Assembly (NCBI GenBank): GCA_902788275.1
Contig: CADAJV010000021.1
Span: forward strand, 1-33,653
Direction: 5' to 3'
Length of the DNA: 33,653 nt
Origin: an uncultured Bacteroidales bacterium
GTDB lineage: Bacteria > Bacteroidota > Bacteroidia > Bacteroidales > Bacteroidaceae
Below, piece after piece: positions 15,111 through 22,227 of this stretch (position 1 is its first letter; each line of letters opens with the position of its first letter). Under the pieces are notes generated by a model that saw only the letters and a list, made by a program, of their open reading frames with translations, was not told where the DNA came from and searched no databases. Position numbers and translations under genes: made by a program.

Positions 15111-16295
15111 ATGGAAAGTTTTTTTCAACGCCACACTTACTTGCTAGATCATACCGATCTGTCGATGACGCGTCCGCTGATGAACGATATTGACTGGAAA
15201 TATCGTCTAATCGGAATTAAGGGGCCACGCGGAGTGGGTAAAACCACATTCCTGCTGCAATACGCTAAGAAGAACTACAGCCTCTCCGTAGGTCGCTGCC
15301 TGTATATCAACATGAACAGTTTCTACTTCAGAGGCCGCGGCCTGGTGGACTTTGCCCAGGAGTTTGTGAGGCGAGGAGGCAGGGTGCTCATCGTTGACCA
15401 GCTGTTTAAGCAAAGCGGATGGCGCGAGGAGCTATGCGAATGCTACCACACACTGCCCCTGCTGCAAATCATCTTTGCCACTACCACCGTGGAGGAGCCT
15501 GGCACAGAGAACGACGAACTCTCCAAATTGGCCCACTTCTATGTGCTTCACGGATTCTCTTTCCGCGAGTATATCAACATGCAGGCAGGCTTTGACATCC
15601 AGCGCGTAACGCTTGACGACATTCTTGAGCACACCGAGGAGGTGCAGAAGAGCATCCTCATGAAGGTCAGGCCCTGGATATTCCTGCAGAGCTATCTGCA
15701 CCACGGCTACTACCCCTTCTACATTGAGAAGCACAACTTCACGGAGAATCTGCTCAAATCTATCAACGCCATGATAGAGGTTGACGTGCTCTTCACCAAG
15801 CAGATTGACGTGAAATACGTCAGCCGCCTCAAGAAGTTGCTCTACCTGCTTGTGTTGGGAGGCAGCGAGTCACCCAACGTCAGCAACCTGGCCAAGGAGA
15901 TAAACACCTCGCGTGCCACCGTGATGAACTATATGAACAACCTGGAGGAGGCACGCCTTATCCACCAGATATATAAGAACAGCAACGCCGAGGGACCCAA
16001 GAAACCGGCCAGAGTGCTCACCCACAACACCAACCTGCTCTACGCCATACTGAGCGGAGCACCCTCCGACCAGGAGGTCATGGAGACATTCTTCACCAAC
16101 AGCATCTGGCGCCACCACAAGGTGGAGACACGCAAGCCAGGGCTCTTCATCATTGATGACGACAAGCGCATCTACGTCTGCGACAAAAATGCCAAGAAGC
16201 GCATTAAAGACAGCAACATCTACTACACACGCTATAATACTGAGGTGTCACGCGATGGCGACATACCCATCTGGCTCTTCGGGTTCCTATATTAA
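15111..16295 (+). CDS. AAA_14/DUF4143-type P-loop ATPase
   Basis: A 394-residue cytoplasmic protein. The N-terminal ATPase domain has Walker A GPRGVGKTTFL (about 38-48) and Walker B-like RVLIVDQL (about 88). FATTTVEEPG then follows, and HGFSFREYINMQ, a segment typical of this family (LSFREYL). The C-terminal half has a winged-helix stretch, VSNLAKEINTSRATVMNYMN (about 261-280), and a DUF4143-like region ending in a nuclease-like beta core (KVETRKPGLFIIDDDKRIYVCD). Length and order match the large family of bacterial ATPases of uncertain role. No partner gene is adjacent. A repeat-rich spacer separates it from nifJ. Confidence 0.85.
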   Translation: MESFFQRHTYLLDHTDLSMTRPLMNDIDWKYRLIGIKGPRGVGKTTFLLQYAKKNYSLSVGRCLYINMNSFYFRGRGLVDFAQEFVRRGGRVLIVDQLFKQSGWREELCECYHTLPLLQIIFATTTVEEPGTENDELSKLAHFYVLHGFSFREYINMQAGFDIQRVTLDDILEHTEEVQKSILMKVRPWIFLQSYLHHGYYPFYIEKHNFTENLLKSINAMIEVDVLFTKQIDVKYVSRLKKLLYLLVLGGSESPNVSNLAKEINTSRATVMNYMNNLEEARLIHQIYKNSNAEGPKKPARVLTHNTNLLYAILSGAPSDQEVMETFFTNSIWRHHKVETRKPGLFIIDDDKRIYVCDKNAKKRIKDSNIYYTRYNTEVSRDGDIPIWLFGFLY

Positions 16296-16317
16296 CAAAA
16301 CAAGAAGTTAACAGGAC

Positions 16318-16430
16318 AACTCTCAAACTTTGCCGCTACGCTCTCGCGGCTCTCTTAAGCCAGCCCGCGTCATGGCGCGACCACTGGCGAGCCGCTCGCG
16401 AAGTCTTCGGCTTTCTAACTTTCTAACTTT
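16318..16430. repeat. Intergenic hairpin repeat with GGCGCGACCA core
   Basis: CGCTCTCGCGGCTC and GAGCCGCTCGCG form imperfect inverted arms around CCCGCGTCATGGCGCGACCA. The 3' side continues GAAGTCTTCGGC and tandem TTTCTAAC units. The same plan occurs at 29571-29657 and at the right window edge. No promoter for nifJ is obvious between this repeat and the nifJ ATG. Confidence 0.65.
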
Positions 16431-16460
16431 CACAGCAAACACTTAACACAACTGATAAAT

Positions 16461-19400
16461 ATGGCAAAAGAAAAGAAATTCATCACCTGTGATGGCAATG
16501 AGGCAGCAGCTCACATAAGCTATATGTTCTCCGAGGTAGCAGCTATCTACCCCATCACCCCCTCTTCGCCCATGGCGGAGCATGTTGACGAGTGGGCCGC
16601 CCGCGGCCGCAAGAACCTATGGGGTCAAACCGTCAGTGTGCAGGAAATGCAGTCAGAAGCCGGTGCAGCCGGTGCCGTTCACGGTGCGCTCCAGGCCGGT
16701 GCGCTGACCACCACGTTCACTGCCTCCCAGGGCCTGCTGCTCATGATACCCAATATGTATAAGATTGCCGGCGAGCTCATACCCTGCGTCTTTGATGTCA
16801 GCGCCCGCACCCTGGCCAGCCACTCGCTCTGTATCTTTGGCGACCACCAGGACGTGATGGCCTGCCGCCAGACCGGCTTCGCCATGCTCTGCGAGGGCTC
16901 CGTGCAGGAGGTTATGGACATGACCGCCGCCGCCCACCTGGCCTCGCTGGAGACCTGCGTGCCGTTCGTCAACTTCTTCGACGGATTCCGCACCTCCCAT
17001 GAGTATCACAAGATTGAGCTCCTCGACCAGGAGGACATCCGTCCCCTCGTCAGGGAAGAGTTTATCAAGCGCTTCCGTGACCGCGCCATGTCGCCCGAGC
17101 GTCCTGTCACACGTGGCACCGCCGAGAATCCCGAGACATTTTTCACCCACCGCGAGGCCTGCAACCCCTACTATGATGCAGTGCCCGAAGTGGTTGAGAA
17201 ATATCTGGGCGAACTCTCCAAGATTACCGGCCGCGAGTATCACCTCTTCTCCTACTATGGAGCCCCCGATGCCGACCGCATGATTATCCTCATGGGCAGC
17301 GCCACCGACGCAGCCCGCGAGGCCATCGACTATCTCAACGCACAGGGCCAGAAGGTAGGCATGATCAGCGTCCACCTCTATCGTCCCTTCTCAGTCAAGC
17401 ATCTGCTGCAGGCAGTGCCCAAGAGCGTCAAGCGCATTGCCGTGCTCGACCGCACCAAAGAGCCCGGCGCCAACGGCGAGCCCCTCTACCTTGATGTCAA
17501 GGATGCCTTCTTTGAGGTTGAGAACCGCCCCATCATCGTTGGCGGCCGATACGGACTCGGCTCCCACGACACCACCCCTGCCCAGATCATCAGCGTGTTC
17601 AACAATCTGGCAATGCCCGAGCCTAAGAACCACTTCACCATAGGCATCGTTGACGACGTGACCTTCACCTCACTGCCCGCAGTGGAGGAGATAGCCCTGG
17701 GTGGCGAGGGTATGTTCCAGGCCAAGTTCTACGGCCTCGGCGCCGACGGCACCGTGGGTGCCAACAAGAACAGCGTGAAGATTATCGGCGACAATACCGA
17801 CAAGTATTGCCAGGCCTACTTCTCCTACGACTCCAAGAAGTCCGGAGGCTTCACCTGCTCCCACCTGCGCTTCGGCGACACCCCCATCCGCTCCACCTAC
17901 CTGGTCACCACGCCTAACTTCGTGGCATGCCATGTGCAGGCCTACCTCCACATGTACGATGTGACCCGTGGCCTGCAGAAGAACGGCCAGTTCCTGCTCA
18001 ACACCATCTTTGACGCCGATGAACTGGAAAAGTTCATGCCCAACAAGGTAAAGCGCTACTTCGCACAAAACAACATCACCGTCTATACCATCAACGCTAC
18101 CAAGATAGCACAGGAGATTGGTCTGGGCAACCGCACCAACACCATTCTGCAGTCAGCCTTCTTCCGCATCACCGGCGTCATACCCGTAGAGCTGGCTGTA
18201 GAGAAGATGAAGGCTGCTGCCCTGAAGTCTTACGGTGCCAAGGGTCAGGATGTAGTTGACAAGAACTACGCTGCCATCGACCGCGGTGGCGAGTACCAGC
18301 AGCTGACCGTGAAGCCCGAATGGGCCAACCTGCCCGACGACGAGCCTAAGGCTGACAATGCTCCTGCATTCGTTAAGGAATTGGTGCGCCCCATCAATGC
18401 TCAGGCCGGCGACCTGCTTCCCGTTAGCGCCTTCGTTAAGCACGCCACTGTTGACGGTTCCTGGGAGGTCGGCACTGCTGCCTACGAGAAGCGCGGTGTT
18501 GAAGCTTTCGTACCCATGTGGAACAAGGACAACTGTATCCAGTGCAATCAGTGCGCCTACATCTGTCCTCATGCTGCCATCCGTCCGTTCGTACTGACTG
18601 ATGACGAGCTTGCCGGCTTCGACGGCCTCGACACCCTCGAGATGCGCGCCCCCGCAGCCATGAAGGGCATGCACTTCGTCATCGAGCCCTCAGTGCTCGA
18701 CTGCCTCGGATGCGGTAACTGCGCCGACATCTGCCCGGGCAATCCCAAGCTGGGCAAGGCACTCACCATGGTTCCGTTCAACCCCGATGCTGCCGATATG
18801 AAGAAAATGGCTGCCGACTGGGACAAACTCGTCAAGGTGCCCTCCAAGCAGAACCTCGTTGATGTCAGCAGCAATGTCAAGAACTCACAGTTCGCCAAGC
18901 CCCTCTTTGAGTTCTCAGGCGCATGCTCCGGCTGCGGCGAGACACCCTACGTCAAGCTCATCTCGCAGCTCTTTGGCGACCGCCAGATGGTAGCCAACGC
19001 CACCGGCTGCTCCAGCATCTACTCAGCATCCATACCCTCCACGCCCTACACCACCAACGAGAAGGGCCAGGGCCCGTGCTTCAACAACTCCCTGTTCGAG
19101 GACTTCTGCGAGTTCGGACTCGGCATGCACCTGGGCCACAAGAAGATGCGCGGCATCCTGCGCGAGAAGGCAGAGGAGCTGGTAAAGACCACCGCCTTCG
19201 ACTGGATGCGCGAGGCCACCCAGAAGTGGCTCGACACCTATAACGACTCCGCCGCCAACCGCAAGGCAACCGACGAGTTTGTAGCAGCGCTGGAGAAAGC
19301 CATACTGCCCATCGACGGAGCCATAGAGTTCTGGCAGGGCAAAGGCATAGAGCTCTACGGTGCCGAGGTAGCAGCCCAGAAACTGCAGGAAGCCAAGGAC

Positions 19401-20156
19401 GCCAAGGCAGCAGGCAGCCCCATCTGCCCGTGCCGCGGCTGCGCGCTGGAGAGCCAGCTGCTCGAAGGCAAGGCCCACCTGGCCAAGCGCTCACAGTGGA
19501 TCATCGGCGGCGACGGCGCCTCATATGACATAGGCTACGGCGGCCTTGACCACGTCATCGCCAGCGGCGAAGACGTCAACATCCTGGTACTCGACACCGA
19601 GGTTTACTCCAACACCGGCGGCCAGGCCTCCAAGGCCACGCCCCTCGGTGCCATCGCACAGTTCGCCGCCCGGGGCAAGCGCATCCGCAAGAAAGACCTC
19701 GGCATGATAGCCACCACCTACGGCTACGTCTATGTAGCCCAGATAGCCATGGGCGCCGACCACGCCCAGTGCCTCAAGGCCATACGCGAAGCCGAGGCAT
19801 GGCACGGACCCTCACTCGTCATAGCCTACGCACCATGTATCAACCACGGCCTCAAGGCCAAGGGCGGCATGGGCAAGAGCCAGGCAGAGGAGAAGAAGGC
19901 CGTAGAGTGCGGCTACTGGCACCTCTGGCGCTATAACCCAGCTCTGGCCGAGGAAGGCAAGAACCCCTTCAGCCTTGACTCCAAGGAGCCCAACTGGGAG
20001 AACTTCCACGACTTCCTTATGGGCGAAGTACGCTACCTCAGCGTAAAGAAAGCCTATCCCGACGAGGCCGAAGAACTCTTCAGCGAGGCACAAAAGATGG
20101 CCCAGCTCCGCTACAGGACCTATGTACGCAAGCAGTCCGAGGACTGGAGCGAGTAA
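16461..20156 (+). CDS. nifJ: Pyruvate:ferredoxin (flavodoxin) oxidoreductase
   Basis: A 1231-residue single-chain enzyme that oxidatively decarboxylates pyruvate to acetyl-CoA and CO2 and passes electrons to ferredoxin or flavodoxin. It is a core step of anaerobic metabolism. Domains in order are: the N-terminal pyrimidine-binding part (DGNEAAAHISYMFSEVAAIYPITPSSP), a transketolase-like middle, a ferredoxin domain with two 4Fe-4S motifs (CIQCNQCAYICP at about 693 and CLGCGNCADICP at about 746), the proximal cluster cysteines in GACSGCGET (about 822), and the thiamine diphosphate site (GDGASYDIGYGG at about 1017, then YSNTGGQASKATP). A late cysteine, APCINHG, is probably the fourth ligand of the proximal cluster. 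Length matches Desulfovibrio-type enzymes. A terminator follows. Confidence 0.97.
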   Translation: MAKEKKFITCDGNEAAAHISYMFSEVAAIYPITPSSPMAEHVDEWAARGRKNLWGQTVSVQEMQSEAGAAGAVHGALQAGALTTTFTASQGLLLMIPNMYKIAGELIPCVFDVSARTLASHSLCIFGDHQDVMACRQTGFAMLCEGSVQEVMDMTAAAHLASLETCVPFVNFFDGFRTSHEYHKIELLDQEDIRPLVREEFIKRFRDRAMSPERPVTRGTAENPETFFTHREACNPYYDAVPEVVEKYLGELSKITGREYHLFSYYGAPDADRMIILMGSATDAAREAIDYLNAQGQKVGMISVHLYRPFSVKHLLQAVPKSVKRIAVLDRTKEPGANGEPLYLDVKDAFFEVENRPIIVGGRYGLGSHDTTPAQIISVFNNLAMPEPKNHFTIGIVDDVTFTSLPAVEEIALGGEGMFQAKFYGLGADGTVGANKNSVKIIGDNTDKYCQAYFSYDSKKSGGFTCSHLRFGDTPIRSTYLVTTPNFVACHVQAYLHMYDVTRGLQKNGQFLLNTIFDADELEKFMPNKVKRYFAQNNITVYTINATKIAQEIGLGNRTNTILQSAFFRITGVIPVELAVEKMKAAALKSYGAKGQDVVDKNYAAIDRGGEYQQLTVKPEWANLPDDEPKADNAPAFVKELVRPINAQAGDLLPVSAFVKHATVDGSWEVGTAAYEKRGVEAFVPMWNKDNCIQCNQCAYICPHAAIRPFVLTDDELAGFDGLDTLEMRAPAAMKGMHFVIEPSVLDCLGCGNCADICPGNPKLGKALTMVPFNPDAADMKKMAADWDKLVKVPSKQNLVDVSSNVKNSQFAKPLFEFSGACSGCGETPYVKLISQLFGDRQMVANATGCSSIYSASIPSTPYTTNEKGQGPCFNNSLFEDFCEFGLGMHLGHKKMRGILREKAEELVKTTAFDWMREATQKWLDTYNDSAANRKATDEFVAALEKAILPIDGAIEFWQGKGIELYGAEVAAQKLQEAKDAKAAGSPICPCRGCALESQLLEGKAHLAKRSQWIIGGDGASYDIGYGGLDHVIASGEDVNILVLDTEVYSNTGGQASKATPLGAIAQFAARGKRIRKKDLGMIATTYGYVYVAQIAMGADHAQCLKAIREAEAWHGPSLVIAYAPCINHGLKAKGGMGKSQAEEKKAVECGYWHLWRYNPALAEEGKNPFSLDSKEPNWENFHDFLMGEVRYLSVKKAYPDEAEELFSEAQKMAQLRYRTYVRKQSEDWSE

Positions 20157-20181
20157 AAATCCTCCTTCTAATAACAACAAC

Positions 20182-20211
20182 AAATCGGCGAGCAGCAATG
20201 CCCGCCGATTT
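20182..20211 (+). terminator. Terminator after nifJ
   Basis: A 9-bp stem AAATCGGCG/CGCCGATTT with a 12-base loop, followed by ATTTTG. It starts 26 bases after the nifJ stop codon. An identical hairpin lies after the antitoxin gene. Confidence 0.8.
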
Positions 20212-20301
20212 ATTTTGTCCCGCTTCCCTGCTTCTCAAGAAAAAATTCGCACGAAAACATGAAATAATTCGCAAATATGCTAATTATTCTGAAATAATTA
20301 T

Positions 20302-20309
20302 TACCTTTG
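20302..20309 (+). promoter_or_regulatory. -7 box of the toxin-antitoxin operon
   Basis: TACCTTTG matches TAnnTTTG and lies 24 bases before the toxin ATG. In the downstream repeat copy the same position reads CATCTTTG, so that promoter has lost the leading T. Confidence 0.6.
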
Positions 20310-20333
20310 CAGCGTCAAAATGAAATTTAGACA

Positions 20334-20651
20334 ATGAACATTGAATTCGGTAATGCGGCACTCGAGGAACTCTACACCAAGGGAGCCACGCAAGACCACC
20401 AATACAAACGACTGCCAAAAGACATTGTCAAGCGGTACGTCAAGGTGGTGAATTATCTGAAAGCAGCTCGTCGCCTTGAAGACCTCTTCTTCATAAAATC
20501 GCTACACTACGAAAAGAAGAAAGGCGATCTCAGAGGAGTAGATGCTGTATGGATTAACGACCAATACCGTATGCTATTCCACAGCTCACCTAATGAACAA
20601 GGGATAATTGTAAATGCATTGATATTTGAAATTTCCAAACACTATGAGTAA
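20334..20651 (+). CDS. higB: RelE/HigB-like toxin of a type II toxin-antitoxin system
   Basis: A 105-residue basic protein with the RelE-fold pattern of HigB toxins: an N-terminal strand MNIEFGNAALEELY, a long helix with KDIVKRYVKVVNYLKAA, then LHYEKKKGDLRGVDAVWINDQYRMLF, and a final strand IIVNALIFEISKHYE. The family cleaves mRNA on the ribosome. Toxin first and antitoxin second is the HigBA order and the reverse of RelBE. The last 8 bases overlap the antitoxin start. The gene lies between 187-bp direct repeats whose downstream copy holds a dead toxin start. Confidence 0.85.
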   Translation: MNIEFGNAALEELYTKGATQDHQYKRLPKDIVKRYVKVVNYLKAARRLEDLFFIKSLHYEKKKGDLRGVDAVWINDQYRMLFHSSPNEQGIIVNALIFEISKHYE

Positions 20652-21009
20652 GAAAGCATTGACCCCGTTTGTTGCCACCCACCCTGGGGAAATGATAAAG
20701 GATGAACTAAAGGAACGTGGCATGACACAGAAACAACTCTCAGAGCAAACAGGCATCAAGCCCTCGGTGCTCAGCGAGACTATCAATGGCAAACGTTCGA
20801 TATCGCTCAGCGTAGCAGTAGCCTTGGAAAAGTCTCTCGGCATCCCCGCTGACATCTGGATGAACCTGCAGACACAATATGACCTTGACACGGCAAACAT
20901 CGCCGAACGAGATGACCAACGTGAAACTGTAGCTGTAACTATTCCCGTCCGCGACCGCAAACTGCTGAAAGAACTGGTACGTAAGTTCGGGTGGGCTTGC
21001 GTGGTATAA
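20644..21009 (+). CDS. higA: HigA-like antitoxin, XRE-type helix-turn-helix
   Basis: A 121-residue protein from ATG 20644, which overlaps the toxin's 3' end. A TTG further upstream would add six residues but the ATG fits the family. It has the HigA/VapI opening HPGEMIKDELKERGMTQKQL, then a helix-turn-helix (QLSEQTGIKPSVLSETINGK), then SLSVAVALEKSLGIPADIWM, all standard for this family. It should neutralise the toxin and repress the operon, probably by binding the AT-rich stretch before the toxin gene. The last 40 residues are charged and end in FGWACVV. Confidence 0.88.
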   Translation: MSKKALTPFVATHPGEMIKDELKERGMTQKQLSEQTGIKPSVLSETINGKRSISLSVAVALEKSLGIPADIWMNLQTQYDLDTANIAERDDQRETVAVTIPVRDRKLLKELVRKFGWACVV

Positions 21010-21025
21010 AGATAACCATAACAAC

Positions 21026-21055
21026 AAATCGGCGAGCAGCAATGCCCGCCGATTT
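21026..21055 (+). terminator. Terminator after higA
   Basis: The same AAATCGGCG/CGCCGATTT hairpin as after nifJ, followed by ATTTTG. It is 17 bases after the antitoxin stop codon. Confidence 0.75.
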
Positions 21056-21177
21056 ATTTTGTCCCGCTTCTCGAATTCTCAAGAAAAAATTCGCACGAAA
21101 ACACGAAATAATTCGCAGATATGCTAACTGCTAGAAAGCAATCACCATCTTTGCAGCGTCAAAATGAAATATAGACA

Positions 21178-21205
21178 ATAAACACTGAATTCGGTAATGC
21201 GGCAC
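21178..21205 (+). pseudogene. Remnant of a second toxin gene start
   Basis: The nine codons that match the first codons of the HigB-like toxin begin with ATA. The similarity then ends abruptly. No remainder of a toxin or antitoxin gene follows. Confidence 0.6.
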
Positions 21206-21212
21206 CCAAATC

Positions 21213-21252
21213 TAATCGCGCAGGGACGGACCTTCCCCACGCGATTATTTTT
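21213..21252 (+). terminator. Terminator-like hairpin
   Basis: Arms AATCGCG and CGCGATT, with additional pairing between AGGGA and TCCC, enclose CGGACC. TATTTTT follows. It lies directly after the point where the direct-repeat similarity ends. Confidence 0.45.
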
Positions 21253-21566
21253 GGCAGTGATGTGGATGTTGGCACTAATCTGGCAATAACATTGTCTAAT
21301 TTTTTGGTAACGACATCGGGTTTTTAGGAAAGATTTTTCACTTCTTGTGTAAGGTTTGTTTGGTCGTGTAGAGAAAACCAATTAACGAGCTAATGAAATC
21401 GGTGGTACTTTTTTAAAGCGAGAGAAAGAAAAAAAAGAAAAGTATACAAAAGAAAATAAAAGAAAGTAATAATAATAATAAAAATAATAGGCAATAATAT
21501 AGATGTTGGCACAGATAACACTACCTGCGAAATGGTCATACGCACCTGTTACTGTTAAGTTTGTAT

Positions 21567-21715
21567 CATACGCCCCCGGCAGCAAGCTGCCACCCCCTCT
21601 ATCTTATAGGGGGAGCCGTCTCCTTGCCATCAAATGCAGAACAGCTTGTTGTAGAATGGCTTGCAAGCTCCCCCTCTAAGATAGAGGGGGTGCCCTGAAA
21701 GGGCGGGGGCGTATG
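21567..21715. repeat. Long nested inverted repeat (CCCCCTCTATCTTA arms)
   Basis: The outer ends CATACGCCCCC and GGGGGCGTATG are inverted. Further in, CACCCCCTCTATCTTATAGG and GGGAGC face GCTCCCCCTCTAAGATAGAG and GGGGTG. The loop of about 55 bases carries no open frame of note. The element could fold into a hairpin of about 145 bases. Confidence 0.7.
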
Positions 21716-21790
21716 AAAGTAACTATGACTGCCGGGGGCGTATGAAAGTGACTATGACCGACAGGGGCGTATGAAATAACAGTTATTGCC
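21705..21790. repeat. Three 29-bp tandem units
   Basis: GGGGGCGTATG recurs at 21705, 21734 and 21763 (the last as AGGGGCGTATG) with the filler AAAGTGACTATGACYGMC between. Units are contiguous, without unique spacers. Confidence 0.7.
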
Positions 21791-21831
21791 ATATTAATGC
21801 CAACTGCTATATCATTGCCAAAACTAAACCC

Positions 21832-21987
21832 AAGGAAACGAAAACTAAGAGCCTTGAAACGCAATCTAAGAGCCTTGAAACGAAATCTAAGAGCCTTGAA
21901 AATGAAAGCTCCAGGCTCTTAGATTTTTTTTCCACGGAGTTAGTTTCTTTTTCCACGGAGTTAAATACATTTTCAAGGCTCTTAGAT
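21832..21987. repeat. 21-bp tandem units with inverted partners
   Basis: The unit TTGAAACGAAATCTAAGAGCC repeats about three times (21833-21895). The reverse complement GGCTCTTAGAT occurs at 21914 and again at 21977 within TTTTCAAGGCTCTTAGAT, which pairs with ATCTAAGAGCCTTGAAAA. Two tandem TTTTTCCACGGAGTTA units lie between. The whole could fold as a cruciform or long hairpin. Confidence 0.7.
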
Positions 21988-22046
21988 AAAAATATAAGGA
22001 TAACGTTACGTTTTTAGGCGTAACATTCGTAACATTCGTAACATTT

Positions 22047-22112
22047 TTACTCTGCATCGTCGGGTTGGTCGCCCTTGGGGTTGATGAGTGACTGGATGAA
22101 GTTGGTGGTGCC
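22047..22112 (-). pseudogene. Possible 3' fragment of a broken gene
   Basis: On the minus strand the codons read G-T-T-N-F-I-Q-S-L-I-N-P-K-G-D-Q-P-D-D-A-E then stop. This looks like the acidic C-terminus of a protein and differs in composition from the AT-rich surroundings. The frame runs upstream into the GGCGCGACCA repeat, where no protein-like sequence continues. Parent gene unknown. Confidence 0.3.
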
Positions 22113-22153
22113 TAAAGAGGCTCGGCCTCTTTCAAGACGGCGCGACCAATGAC
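22109..22153. repeat. GGCGCGACCA / AAAGAGGC hairpin repeat
   Basis: GCCTAAAGAGGCTCGGCCTC continues TTTCAAGACGGCGCGACCAA. Its reverse complement matches 33601-33647 with few differences. AAAGAGGC and GCCTCTTT form a perfect 8-bp stem. Confidence 0.65.
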
Positions 22154-22195
22154 AAAGTTCTCGCGAAATTACTCAATAATTTCAAAGTTTTTTCG

Positions 22196-22203
22196 TAACT
22201 TTG
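22196..22203 (+). promoter_or_regulatory. -7 box of the glycerophosphodiesterase gene
   Basis: TAACTTTG fits TAnnTTTG and lies 24 bases before the ATG at 22228. A TTG start at 22201 would fall inside this box, which supports the later ATG. Confidence 0.6.
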
Positions 22204-22227
22204 TATGCAGAAACAAACATCAAAACC

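Larger units (their letters stand above)
20175..20361. repeat. 187-bp direct repeat, upstream copy
   Basis: This stretch runs from the nifJ terminator through the toxin promoter into the first nine or so codons of the toxin gene. It recurs 844 bases downstream at 21019-21205 with no insertion or deletion and roughly 85-90% identity by eye. The two copies bracket the toxin-antitoxin genes. Confidence 0.9.
21019..21205. repeat. 187-bp direct repeat, downstream copy with dead toxin start
   Basis: This is the second copy of the sequence at 20175-20361. The toxin start codon is ATA instead of ATG (21178-21180), and the match stops after GAATTCGGTAATGCGGCAC, where unrelated sequence begins. It looks like the remnant of a second, tandem toxin-antitoxin unit. 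Confidence 0.85.
21490..21819. repeat. Composite GGCAA element with internal insertion
   Basis: The left arm GGCAATAATATAGATGTTGG continues CACAGATAACACTACCTGCG AAATGGTCATACGC, which aligns with the complete 82-bp elements. The right arm is TGCCAACTGCTATATCATTG then CC. Between them about 250 bases of other repeats are inserted: a long inverted repeat with ends CATACGCCCCC and GGGGGCGTATG (21567-21715) and three 29-bp tandem units. The element therefore seems to have been a target for a second repeat. Confidence 0.65.
21206..22195. other. Gene-free repeat island of about 1 kb
   Basis: No supported gene. In order it holds: a terminator-like hairpin; a partial GGCAA-type arm (21253-21275, GGCAGTGATGTGGATGTTGG); AT-rich and A/G-rich low-complexity sequence (21410-21490); a composite GGCAA element with nested palindromes and 29-bp tandems (21490-21819); 21-bp tandems with inverted partners (21832-21987); GTAACATTC tandems (22018-22045); a possible gene fragment (22047-22112); and a GGCGCGACCA hairpin (22109-22153). 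Confidence 0.7.

Noticed and set aside
16653-17375. Minus-strand open frames opposite nifJ
   Set aside because: They are produced by the GC-rich codon use of nifJ. The sequence is low in complexity and lacks domains.
21382-21585. Minus-strand open frame with a Tyr/Phe-rich run
   Set aside because: The run is a translation of A/G-rich low-complexity DNA at 21410-21480. There is no real membrane pattern or start context.
21705-21895. 29-bp and 21-bp repeats as a CRISPR array
   Set aside because: Units follow each other without unique spacers, there are only about three of each, and no cas gene is in the window.
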